Assembly (NCBI RefSeq): GCF_001068775.1
Contig: NZ_JWAJ01000077.1
Location: forward strand, 36,385 to 100,384
Direction: 5' to 3'
From: Streptococcus pseudopneumoniae
GTDB taxonomy: Bacteria > Bacillota > Bacilli > Lactobacillales > Streptococcaceae
Length of the DNA stretch: 64,000 nt
Every line of letters starts with the position of its first letter. Position 1 is the stretch's first letter. Positions 20,287 to 29,117 of this stretch are shown in pieces. The notes beneath the pieces were generated by a model, which did no database searches, was not told the DNA's origin, and saw only the letters and a list, made by a program, of their open reading frames with translations. The translations under genes and the position numbers were made by a program.

Positions 20287-21441
20287 ATGAAACAATTTTT
20301 GGAAAAAGTGAGTATACTTTCCCTGTCGTTAGTATTGATCACATCATTTTCAATATCAAGTGCCCTACCAGCCATGTTTGACTATTATCAGGGCTATTCG
20401 ACCGGTCAGGTCGAACTCTTGGTCAGCCTCCCTTCCTTTGGAATTATGGCCATGCTCCTCTTAAATGGAGTTTTAGAACGACTTTTTCCAGAACGTCTCC
20501 AATTAACCTTGGGACTCTTGATTTTATCAATCAGTGGAACAGCTCCTTTCTGGTATCAGGGTTATTACTTTGTTTTTGCGACACGCTTGCTATTTGGGAT
20601 TGGTGTGGGGATGCTAAACGCCAAGGCTATCTCTATCATCAGTGAACGATACCACGGCAAAACTCGTATCCAGATGCTTGGTTTTCGTGGCTCAGCTGAG
20701 GTGGTGGGAGCCTCTATCTTGACCTTGGCAGTCGGTCAACTTTTGGCCTTTGGGTGGACCGCAACCTTCCTAGCCTATGCAGCAGGTTTAGTGGTTCTTG
20801 TACTCTTCCTTCTCTTTGTCCCTTATAACAAAGAAGAAGTTCATGAGTCCAAGCAAAAGACAGAAGAAGTAGTAAGATTGACTCGCTCTATGAAACAGTT
20901 GATTTTCTTTCTAGCTATCGGGGCTGCAGTCATTGTATGTACCAATACAGCCATTACCTTCCGTATTCCTAGTCTCATGATTGAGGCAGGCTTTGGAGAT
21001 GCTCAATTGTCAAGTCTGGTACTCAGTGCCATGCAGTTGATTGGGATTCTAGCGGGAATTAGCTTTTCTTTCCTCATCTCTGCCTTTAAGGAAAAACTTT
21101 TATTGGTTACGGGTGTAACCTTTGGTATCGGGCAAATCATCATTGCTCTCTCACCTTCTCTCTGGGTAGTCGTTGCAGGTTCGGTCTTAGGAGGATTTGC
21201 CTACAGCATCGCTCTTACGACAGTCTTTCAATTGATATCTGAAAGAATCCCAGCAAAACTCCTCAACAAAGCAACTTCCTATACTGTTTTGGGATGTAGT
21301 TTTGGTGCGTCATTAACACCCTTTGTTCTTTCAGGAATTGGCTTAGTAACAACGAATGGTCGAATGACTTTTATCATTCTAGGAGCATGGATGATTGTTA
21401 CTTCTTGTCTGGTTTCCTATCTGTTGAAAAAGAGAGTTTAA
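20287..21441 (+). CDS. Major facilitator superfamily transporter
   Basis: 384 aa with about twelve hydrophobic helices and a central cytoplasmic loop (YNKEEVHESKQKTEEVVRL) dividing two six-helix halves. FATRLLFGIGVGML corresponds to the TM4 drug-transporter motif, and there is a GFRGSAEVVGA segment in TM5. It is probably an exporter; no substrate can be assigned. The ATG at 20287 has GAGGA 5 bp upstream, better than the alternative ATG at 20272. It is monocistronic, with its own promoter upstream and a terminator downstream. Confidence 0.85.
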   Translation: MKQFLEKVSILSLSLVLITSFSISSALPAMFDYYQGYSTGQVELLVSLPSFGIMAMLLLNGVLERLFPERLQLTLGLLILSISGTAPFWYQGYYFVFATRLLFGIGVGMLNAKAISIISERYHGKTRIQMLGFRGSAEVVGASILTLAVGQLLAFGWTATFLAYAAGLVVLVLFLLFVPYNKEEVHESKQKTEEVVRLTRSMKQLIFFLAIGAAVIVCTNTAITFRIPSLMIEAGFGDAQLSSLVLSAMQLIGILAGISFSFLISAFKEKLLLVTGVTFGIGQIIIALSPSLWVVVAGSVLGGFAYSIALTTVFQLISERIPAKLLNKATSYTVLGCSFGASLTPFVLSGIGLVTTNGRMTFIILGAWMIVTSCLVSYLLKKRV

Positions 21442-21601
21442 AAAGCGAAAAGATGATGAGTTTGCGAGTCCTTAAGCATACAGTGAAGTGTTGAAAGTTA
21501 TGTAGAGTAAAAATAATTATTAACAGAGTTTTATGGAGTATAGAAGGCTCAGAAATGCTCCAATCAGTTCCCCTATCAAAGGATCATTACTCATACAAAA
21601 A

Positions 21602-21637
21602 GAGGTCGGGATTTTGTCCCGGCCTCATTCTTTTTTG
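21602..21637 (+). terminator. Intrinsic terminator downstream of the MFS gene
   Basis: GAGGTCGGGA-TTTTG-TCCCGGCCTC followed by ATTC and six T. The 160 bp between the MFS stop and this hairpin shows nothing recognisable. Confidence 0.85.
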
Positions 21638-21644
21638 TAATTTT

Positions 21645-21758
21645 ATACTCAATGAAAATCAAAGAGTAAACTAGGAAGCGAGCCACAGGTTGCTCAAAAC
21701 AGTGTTTTGAGGTTGCAGATGGAAGCTGACGTGGTTTGAAGAGATTTTCAAAGAGTAT
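21645..21758 (-). repeat. BOX element (boxA-boxC, boxB absent)
   Basis: On the plus strand it begins ATACTCAATGAAAATC, has CAAAACAGTGTTTTGAG and GCTGACGTGGTTTGAAG, and ends AAAGAGTAT. It is the reverse orientation to the copy at 19989 and lacks the boxB palindrome. Its boxA end abuts the stop codon of the TVP38-family gene. Confidence 0.87.
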
Positions 21759-22375
21759 TAAAGTCTTTGCCAAAAGAAGTCGATAATATAGGTCAAGCCA
21801 TAAGTATAAACCACGAGGGTAAAGGGCTTGGTCAAGACGATAATAGTCATGTAACGCTTGAAGCTCATTTTGGTCAGAGCTGCCAGCATACAGAGAAAGT
21901 CAGCTGGACTAACTGGCCAAATCATCATAAAGATAAAGAAGCGATCAAAGCGATTGCCCTTGTCTAACCAGCCGATGTACTTATCATAGGTACGCTTGCT
22001 AACGACAGACTGGACAAAGGGAGCACCGTAAAGTCGCACTAGGTAAAAGATAATGGCGCAACCAATGACAATGCCAATGTAATTGTAAATAGTTCCCACG
22101 ATATGACCATAGATAAAGACACCAGCGACCGATGTCAGAGCACCAGGAATGATAGGAACCACCGTCTGCAAAATCTGTAAAAAGATAAAGAGTGGAGGCC
22201 CCCAGATGCCTGCCTGTTGGATAAAGGCAGATAGGGTTTCCTTGGACTGTAAAATCCCTGACTGATAGGCCCAGATGCAGAAGATCAAGGTGCCAACTCC
22301 ACCAACGATAGATGAAATATGAATCACTTGCTGCAGAAGGGGTGAAATAGTTTTCATTTGATTATTCTGTGACAT
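21758..22375 (-). CDS. TVP38/TMEM64 (DedA-like) family membrane protein
   Basis: 205 aa with five to six hydrophobic segments. The family signature is visible as QTVVPIIPGALTSVAGVFIY, then GNxxG-type topology around IGCAIIFYLVRLYGAPFV, and FMMIWPVSPADFLCMLAALT. Proteins of this SNARE-associated/DedA-like group act in membrane lipid or carrier homeostasis; the substrate here is unknown. AGAGGA precedes the ATG on the minus strand. It is a single gene on the minus strand, and its TAA coincides with the end of a BOX repeat. Confidence 0.87.
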   Translation of the reverse strand: MSQNNQMKTISPLLQQVIHISSIVGGVGTLIFCIWAYQSGILQSKETLSAFIQQAGIWGPPLFIFLQILQTVVPIIPGALTSVAGVFIYGHIVGTIYNYIGIVIGCAIIFYLVRLYGAPFVQSVVSKRTYDKYIGWLDKGNRFDRFFIFMMIWPVSPADFLCMLAALTKMSFKRYMTIIVLTKPFTLVVYTYGLTYIIDFFWQRL

Positions 22376-22512
22376 GTAAAATCCTCTTAAGTAGTATAAA
22401 TCTACTATACCATATTTTGAGGAGAAAGACTATCTGTATTCTAGGTGTGACTTTGACACAAGTATGATAAAATGATAGTAAGAAAATGACAGCTTAGAAT
22501 GAGGAAACTAAC

Positions 22513-25167
22513 ATGTTAGGATTAAGCTTTAATGGAACTTGGCGCAACTACCAAAAGCAAGTCTTGGATAAGTTCCAAGAATATCAAGCAGATGGACATG
22601 TTCACCTTGTGGCAGCACCAGGATCTGGTAAGACAACCATTGGTATCGAGTTGATGGCTCGCTTTGATAAGCCTGCCCTAGTCTTGGTACCGACGGTTAC
22701 CATTCGGGAACAATGGGTGGATAGAATTCGCCAGGCCTTTTTAGAGGATGAGAACCAAGTCACAAGTCTTGTGTCTCAAAATCTCAAGGACATGAAGCAA
22801 ATTACCATCGCCACCTACCAAGCCTTTCATAGTGCTATGCAACAGGTCCAGTCTCAAGAAGAGAATGGTGAGACGGTGGATTTTGGCGGTTTTGATCTCA
22901 TTGCCAGTCTTAAGGAGCAGGGAGTTGAAACCCTCTGCCTGGACGAATGTCATCATTTGAGAAATGAATGGTGGAGAAGTCTAGAAGACTTCCGTAAGAA
23001 ATATCCGCAACTTCAGGTCATTTCTCTAACCGCAACCCCTCCCTATGATAGTGAACCAGAACTCTGGGCTCGCTATCTCCAGATGTGTGGGGAGATCGAC
23101 CAAGAGATCACAGTGCCAGAACTGGTCAAGGAGGAGACACTTTGTCCTCACCAAGACTTTGTTTATATCTGTACTCCGACCAAGGAAGAGGAGAAGGTTC
23201 TTCAGGACTTTGAAGATGCCAAGTGGCAGTATCTCAGTCACTTAGTGGATGAACCTGAGTTTAAGGAGTTAATTGCTAGCTCCAAGGTTCTTCATGGTCA
23301 AATCTCGGCAGATCTACTTCTTGAAGATCCCAAGTATCTCTCGGCCATCCTCATTTATCTTCATTCTCAAAAGCTAGAAATCCCTCAATACTTAAAGGAT
23401 CTCATTGGCAGTAAAAGCCTTCCTTCGCTGAACTACTACTGGATGGAGGTCCTTCTCCAAGGACTTCTCTACCAGACACCTGATTGGTACCAGGCAAGCC
23501 CAGACTATATCAAAGAGATAGAAAGGGACATGAAGGCCAGGGGCTTGATTGACAAACGCCAGCTTTTCTTGGTTCGAAATAAGATCAATGATCAAATTCT
23601 CAATCAATCCTTGGGGAAATTATCTGGAATTGCTGATATCTTTGCGACCGAGTATGCTAGCCTCGGAAAAGACTTGAGACAACTAGTCCTAGCAGACTAT
23701 ATCCGCAAGGACTTTGCTAACTATCTAGGGGATGATCAGGCCCCCATCAGCCAACTGGGGGTTCTCCCTTACTTTGAAAGCATTCGCCGAAGTGCTCAGA
23801 AACAGGGGATTTCTGTTCCCCTAGCAGTGCTTTCGGGAAGTGTGGTTATCGTGCCAACTAGTGTCAGGGAGGAGCTCCAAGCACTCTTGCCAACAGTCAC
23901 TTTGACCTTCTCAGCCATTGGTCAACTAGATCAAGATGGCTATCTTCAGGTAGGTTTTCCCTCAACCTGTAAAGGTATGGTAGGAGCCGTAACTGAGCTC
24001 TTTCAAAGGGGGGCCATCCAGGTCTTGATCGGGACCAAGTCTCTCTTAGGTGAAGGATGGGATGCGCCTTGTGTTAATTCTCTGATCTTGGGTAGTTTTG
24101 TGGGGAGCTTTATGCTCAGTAATCAGATGCGAGGGCGTGCCATTCGTGTCTGGCCAGGCCATCCAGAAAAGACCAGCAATATCTGGCATCTAGTCGCTAT
24201 CAAACCCTATACCAAAAATCTTTTCTTGCGGGAAAAGGAAAATGAAGAGGAGGTAGATAAGGATAATCCCTATCAAGATTTACTCAATCTAAGTCGTCGG
24301 ATGGAGCACTTTCTAGGTTTATCCTATAAGGAGGATACCATCGAGACAGGTCTGGATCGCTTGGACTTTCCTAAAGCTCCTTTTAAGAAAAGTAAGATTC
24401 AGGCCTATAATCAGAAAATCAAGGAATTGTCCAAGGATCGTAGCTCCTTTCGCAAAAAATGGCAGGAGGCGTTAGTAGTTGCGGATAAACTGGAGATTGT
24501 CAATGAGGTAGCAACCGATCGCAAGCAAATCCCTCTCTTGACACTGGTTGATGCTGAAAAGTGGGTTCGCTATTCTTTCTTATTGATTGCAGTTAATCTC
24601 CTCATCTATCTCTTTAGAACAAATGGTATTCGTCTGGCTTGGTTAACGGCTATTAGTCTTATCTTGCTTACTATTGCTCTGGTCCGTTATTTCTTTTACA
24701 AGAGTCCTTATGTACGTCTACGTCAGGTGGGTGAAGGTATTCGTAATGCCATGCTAAAGATGGGGCATCTTTCCGATGATCAGTCGCGCGTGCAGGTGGA
24801 AGAAGATAAGGATAGCTATTGCATTTTTGCCTATCTTAAGGGTGGCAGTATGCGAGACAAGGAACTCTTTTCTCAGACCTTGGGTGAATTCTTTGCTCCC
24901 GTGGACAATCAACGCTACCTCTTAGTAGCAAAAAAAGCACCAGCAGGTCAATCCAAGTATTTTGTAGTTCCTAGCCTCTTTGAAAAGCGTAAGGAAGAAG
25001 CACAGCTCTTTCTAGACGCAGTCGCCCCTCAGCTAGGTGATTACCAGCTAGTCTACACCCGCAACGAAGCAGGCAGAAAAGTCTTACTCGAAGCCCGACT
25101 CAAATCTCTAGTCAACAAAAATGACCGCCTCATCACCAAGAAGAAGGTTAAGAGTGCTTTGAAGTAG
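22513..25167 (+). CDS. SF2 DEAD/DEAH-type helicase with two C-terminal membrane helices
   Basis: 884 aa. Helicase core: Walker A AAPGSGKTT near residue 36, motif Ia VLVPTVTIREQW, motif II LDECHHLRNEWW, motif III SLTATPP, and motif V/VI region GTKSLLGEGWDAPCVNSLIL with SNQMRGRAIRVW. About residues 686-735 contain two hydrophobic helices (YSFLLIAVNLLIYLF and LAWLTAISLILLTIALVRYF), unusual for a helicase. A 150-residue C-terminal domain follows. It precedes the type I restriction locus and could be a defence or DNA-processing gene, but no specific system is recognised. A TATGATAAAAT-type promoter lies upstream. Confidence 0.82.
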   Translation: MLGLSFNGTWRNYQKQVLDKFQEYQADGHVHLVAAPGSGKTTIGIELMARFDKPALVLVPTVTIREQWVDRIRQAFLEDENQVTSLVSQNLKDMKQITIATYQAFHSAMQQVQSQEENGETVDFGGFDLIASLKEQGVETLCLDECHHLRNEWWRSLEDFRKKYPQLQVISLTATPPYDSEPELWARYLQMCGEIDQEITVPELVKEETLCPHQDFVYICTPTKEEEKVLQDFEDAKWQYLSHLVDEPEFKELIASSKVLHGQISADLLLEDPKYLSAILIYLHSQKLEIPQYLKDLIGSKSLPSLNYYWMEVLLQGLLYQTPDWYQASPDYIKEIERDMKARGLIDKRQLFLVRNKINDQILNQSLGKLSGIADIFATEYASLGKDLRQLVLADYIRKDFANYLGDDQAPISQLGVLPYFESIRRSAQKQGISVPLAVLSGSVVIVPTSVREELQALLPTVTLTFSAIGQLDQDGYLQVGFPSTCKGMVGAVTELFQRGAIQVLIGTKSLLGEGWDAPCVNSLILGSFVGSFMLSNQMRGRAIRVWPGHPEKTSNIWHLVAIKPYTKNLFLREKENEEEVDKDNPYQDLLNLSRRMEHFLGLSYKEDTIETGLDRLDFPKAPFKKSKIQAYNQKIKELSKDRSSFRKKWQEALVVADKLEIVNEVATDRKQIPLLTLVDAEKWVRYSFLLIAVNLLIYLFRTNGIRLAWLTAISLILLTIALVRYFFYKSPYVRLRQVGEGIRNAMLKMGHLSDDQSRVQVEEDKDSYCIFAYLKGGSMRDKELFSQTLGEFFAPVDNQRYLLVAKKAPAGQSKYFVVPSLFEKRKEEAQLFLDAVAPQLGDYQLVYTRNEAGRKVLLEARLKSLVNKNDRLITKKKVKSALK

Positions 25168-25196
25168 GGAGAAGCGAGCGTTTTCTACTAGGACTA

Positions 25197-25205
25197 TGAT
25201 ATAAT
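25197..25205 (+). promoter_or_regulatory. Extended -10 promoter for hsdR and the defence operon
   Basis: TG-A-TATAAT, 36 bp upstream of the hsdR ATG; GAAGGAG serves as the ribosome binding site. Confidence 0.65.
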
Positions 25206-25241
25206 AATAGCAAGAATGTTGTCCCTGAAGGAGAAATATAG

Positions 25242-28232
25242 ATGCAGGTAAAACCAGAACTGGAAATAGAAAAACAACTGATAAACCAGTTGGTAACTGG
25301 TGAAAGCCAATGGACTTATAGAGAAGACCTAAAAACAGAAGAACAACTATGGGACAATTTCTTTGAGAAACTAGCCCAAAACAACGTTGCTCTGCTAGCA
25401 GACCATCCCTTGACTGAACAGGAAAAACGCCAGATTCAGAACCAACTCAACTTTGTCAGCTACTATGATGCTGCCAAGTGGTTGGTCGGAGAAAATGGCA
25501 TTGCCAAAGTCGAGGTTCAAAGAGAGGATGCGAGCCTAGGTACCATCCGTTTGTCAGTCATTTGGCGTGACAATATCGCAGCAGGAAAGTCTAGCTACGA
25601 AGTTGTCAATCAAGTCCAGAGAGAAAAAGTAAACCCTCTGGACCAAGACCGTAGATTGGATGTTACTCTTCTCATTAACGGCTTACCCATGATTCAAATT
25701 GAGCTCAAGAGTTCCCAAGCAGCATTTATCGATGCCTTTCATCAGATTAAAAAATATGACCGTGAAGGGAAATTCCGTGGTATCTACTCTAGCTTGCAGA
25801 TGTTTGTTGTGACCAATAAGGTAGACACTCGCTATATCGCTGCAGCTCGTGAAAATAAACTCAACAAGCAATTTCTAACTAAGTGGGTGGATAAGGACAA
25901 TCATCCTGTGACAAACTTGACTAGCTTTGCCCACGAAGTCCTTTCTATCCCTCGTGCGCACCAGATGGTCATGCAGTATTCGGTCATTGATGATAGCAAG
26001 AAATCTCTCATCCTCTTGCGCCCCTACCAGATCCATGCTATCGAAGCGGTGCAAGAAGCCTCTCGCCAGCAAGCATCAGGCTATGTTTGGCATACAACAG
26101 GTTCAGGGAAGACCTTGACTTCTTATAAGGTAGCGAGGAACCTCCTTCAGATTCCTTCCATCCAAAAGACGATTTTTGTAGTTGACCGCAGGGACTTGGA
26201 CCAACAAACCACATCATCCTTCCTCTCATATGCGACCAATGATGTCATCGATATCGATGAGACGGACAATACACATGATTTGGTCAAGCGACTAGGAAGT
26301 AATGATAAACGTGTCGTGGTGACAACCATCCAGAAAATCACCACCATGATGCGCAAGTTTGACCAAGGTCTTTACCAACGAGATGCGGACAAAATCAAGG
26401 GACTCCGAGTGGCCTTTGTTGTAGATGAATGCCACCGTGCCGTGACGCCACAAACACAAAAAGACATTAAAACTTTTTTCCCTCAGTCACTATGGTATGG
26501 TTTTACAGGCACCCCCATCTTTAAGGAAAATAAACGCCAGCAAGTCGGCGACCTAGCCCAAACCACCCAGCAACAGTATGGAGACCGTCTCCATGAGTAT
26601 ACAGTCAAGGAAGCCATCCATGACGGAGCTGTCTTAGGCTTTAAGGTGGATTATCGCAATACACTCATCACAGACCAGTCTGAAAATGAAATACCAGATA
26701 CTGTCTATGAGAATGAGGAGCACATGCTGGAAGTCTTGGATGCCATTATCAATAAATCCCGCCAACAACTAGGCTTTCAAAAAGGAGTCGGCAATACCTA
26801 CAATGCCATCCTGACGGTCAAGTCTATCCCTCAAGCTCAAGCCTACTATGACCTTCTCAAAAGGGTCAAGGCTGGTCAAACACGGGTCAAGGTATCAGAG
26901 AGAGTCAAGATGGTCCTTCCAGACTTTCCGAAATTTACCATTACCTACTCTGTCACTGAAAATGAAGAAGACTCAAGAGCCAACCAAGACCACATGAAAC
27001 AGGTCTTGCTAGACTATAACCAAGAGTTTGATACTCACTTTACTATGGCGGATCTTCGTGGCTTTAATATCGATGTCAATAACCGTCTAGCCCGAAAACA
27101 GGACAAGTATCTCTATCGCAATGAGCAGTTGGACTTGGTTATCGTGGTCAATCGTCTCTTAACTGGATTTGATGCCCCTTGTTTATCGACCTTCTTTATC
27201 GATCGTAAACCAATGCAACCGCAGGATTTGATTCAGGCCTTTAGTCGTACCAATCGTATCTTTGATTCTAGTAAGACCTATGGTCATATCATCACCTTCC
27301 AAAAGCCTCTAACCTTTAAGGAAGCAGTGGATAATGCCCTCAAACTCTACTCAAATGGTGGAGAAAATGATGTCCTAGCACCTAGCTGGGAAGAAGAAAA
27401 GAGAAACTTTTTGAGAAGTTGTAGCGACTTCCAAAATCTAATCACCGATGACCCCGAAGAAGGACTCCAAATCGATCAAATCTCAACACCTGAATTGAGA
27501 AAACTAGCCAAGGCTTATCAATCCTTTGATAAATACTTGGCTTCTATCCGAGTTTATAAAGAGTATGACGAGGAAGAAATCTATGCAGAGACTGGACTAA
27601 CTGCAAAAGAATTGGAAAACTATCTAGGCTTCTATCAAAATATCCTTGCCGAACTTAAAAGTCGTTCAGAAGATGGTGATGAGGATGGGGAGCCACTGGA
27701 TATCCACTACGAACTGGAGTCTATCCAAGTCGATGAGATTAACTATGCCTATATACTGACCCTGATCCAAAGCCTGATCGAGCAAGAGCAAAGCCAGGAA
27801 AAGAGTCTCAGTGCACAGGACAGAGAAGCAGTGGATACCTATATCCAAAGTCTGGAGAAGACCAATCCAAACCTTGCCCAGATTATCTCAGAGCTTTGGC
27901 AAGAAGTACAGGCAAATCCTGACCGCTACAGAGGTCAATCCATCGCCAATATCCTTGACCAGATGATTGAAGCAGTCATCCAGCAACATATCCGAGACTT
28001 TAGTAAGAACTGGTATGTCGGTGAAGATGAACTCCGCTACTATGTCAATCACTACCGCAAGGGAGCGAAAAAACAACTAGGAGAAAGTCAACTGACTAAG
28101 AGTCAGCGCTACAAGGACTACAAAGTTGAGGTGTCAGATGCCCTCAACCCACTCCTCTATAAAAAACAAATCAAAGAAGCCTATACCCAACTGATCGAAG
28201 AAGTGATTGAGCCGTTGAGAGTTGGGAGGTAG
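25242..28232 (+). CDS. hsdR: Type I restriction enzyme R subunit (HsdR)
   Basis: 996 aa. The R subunit translocates DNA and cuts at a distance in complex with HsdM and HsdS. The N-terminal PD-(D/E)XK nuclease has [20 protein letters not shown] with Asp and the E-x-K pair. The SF2 motor has [36 protein letters not shown] and FTGTPIF, and later [12 protein letters not shown] and [10 protein letters not shown] helical C-terminus binds the methylase. Full family length, with no frameshift. The next gene starts 21 bp on, and GC content drops sharply there. Confidence 0.96.
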   Translation: MQVKPELEIEKQLINQLVTGESQWTYREDLKTEEQLWDNFFEKLAQNNVALLADHPLTEQEKRQIQNQLNFVSYYDAAKWLVGENGIAKVEVQREDASLGTIRLSVIWRDNIAAGKSSYEVVNQVQREKVNPLDQDRRLDVTLLINGLPMIQIELKSSQAAFIDAFHQIKKYDREGKFRGIYSSLQMFVVTNKVDTRYIAAARENKLNKQFLTKWVDKDNHPVTNLTSFAHEVLSIPRAHQMVMQYSVIDDSKKSLILLRPYQIHAIEAVQEASRQQASGYVWHTTGSGKTLTSYKVARNLLQIPSIQKTIFVVDRRDLDQQTTSSFLSYATNDVIDIDETDNTHDLVKRLGSNDKRVVVTTIQKITTMMRKFDQGLYQRDADKIKGLRVAFVVDECHRAVTPQTQKDIKTFFPQSLWYGFTGTPIFKENKRQQVGDLAQTTQQQYGDRLHEYTVKEAIHDGAVLGFKVDYRNTLITDQSENEIPDTVYENEEHMLEVLDAIINKSRQQLGFQKGVGNTYNAILTVKSIPQAQAYYDLLKRVKAGQTRVKVSERVKMVLPDFPKFTITYSVTENEEDSRANQDHMKQVLLDYNQEFDTHFTMADLRGFNIDVNNRLARKQDKYLYRNEQLDLVIVVNRLLTGFDAPCLSTFFIDRKPMQPQDLIQAFSRTNRIFDSSKTYGHIITFQKPLTFKEAVDNALKLYSNGGENDVLAPSWEEEKRNFLRSCSDFQNLITDDPEEGLQIDQISTPELRKLAKAYQSFDKYLASIRVYKEYDEEEIYAETGLTAKELENYLGFYQNILAELKSRSEDGDEDGEPLDIHYELESIQVDEINYAYILTLIQSLIEQEQSQEKSLSAQDREAVDTYIQSLEKTNPNLAQIISELWQEVQANPDRYRGQSIANILDQMIEAVIQQHIRDFSKNWYVGEDELRYYVNHYRKGAKKQLGESQLTKSQRYKDYKVEVSDALNPLLYKKQIKEAYTQLIEEVIEPLRVGR

Positions 28233-28253
28233 GAGAAGGGAAGTAAAATACAT

Positions 28254-29105
28254 TTGATAAAAAAATCATTAAAATTATCGTGCAAGTATTTTTTTAGTTT
28301 TTTATCCTTGTTATCATTATTGGCGACTTTTATAAATATCAGTGATATTTATGAAAGTAATAATCTAATAAGCCATATAATTAAAGTTATAATAACTTTT
28401 CTTGTATTATATACATTAAGCTTTGTTTGTGCATTTTTATATTACTATTTCAAAAGGAGAGTAATATATTTTAAATATAATAGGTTTGTAGTTTCAGGGA
28501 CATATGGAAATATACTAGATTACATTGGCGCTAGTAAAGTTAATTTAATAGTTCCTGTAAATAGTTGTTTTGATACAAAAATAGATGATTCAGTTATTTC
28601 TGCCAATTCACTTCATGGGCAAGTTATTAAATTTTTATACGATAATAATTTAGTATCACAGTCAGTTCTCGATAAGAAGATTAAGCGTAGTTTGAGAGAG
28701 CAGAATATATCATCATTAAGTATTAGTAATGATGTAAAACAAGGTGGAAAATCAGTAGGAAATTATAAAAGGTACCCTATCGGAAGTACTGCTTTTGTGG
28801 ATATTGGTAACGTTAGATATCATTTTATAGCATTATCTATTATAGAAAATAATAAGAATGCTAAAACTAGTGATCAAGACTACCTTATAGTTTTGAATGC
28901 AATAGTTGATAATTGTTTTAGGAATTCTAATGGTAATCCAATATATCTACCCTTGATTGGTTCTGGTTTGTCAAAACTAAATTATAATCATCAGCAACAA
29001 TTAGAATTTATGGTTAAATACTTCATGCTACGTAAAACAAAATTAACATCTGATGTCGAAATCGTGATCCGAAAGGAAGATGGAGATACAATTTCTATAT
29101 TATAA
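28254..29105 (+). CDS. Two-TM plus Macro-domain protein, ThsA-like effector (type II Thoeris-like)
   Basis: 283 aa. Two hydrophobic helices at about residues 12-29 and 40-66, then a Macro-type domain: NLIVPVNSCFDTKIDD, ANSLHGQVI and, late, YLPLIGSGLSKL. This matches the family called Thoeris ThsA Macro domain (DUF6430). In type II Thoeris the Macro domain senses a TIR-made ADP-ribose derivative and the TM helices attack the membrane. TTG start with GGAG and GGGAAG upstream. The coding is visibly AT-rich compared with hsdR, indicating transfer. The partner gene follows by 12 bp. Function is inferred from the family and the context. Confidence 0.75.
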   Translation: MIKKSLKLSCKYFFSFLSLLSLLATFINISDIYESNNLISHIIKVIITFLVLYTLSFVCAFLYYYFKRRVIYFKYNRFVVSGTYGNILDYIGASKVNLIVPVNSCFDTKIDDSVISANSLHGQVIKFLYDNNLVSQSVLDKKIKRSLREQNISSLSISNDVKQGGKSVGNYKRYPIGSTAFVDIGNVRYHFIALSIIENNKNAKTSDQDYLIVLNAIVDNCFRNSNGNPIYLPLIGSGLSKLNYNHQQQLEFMVKYFMLRKTKLTSDVEIVIRKEDGDTISIL

Positions 29106-29117
29106 TTTAGGTGAGAG

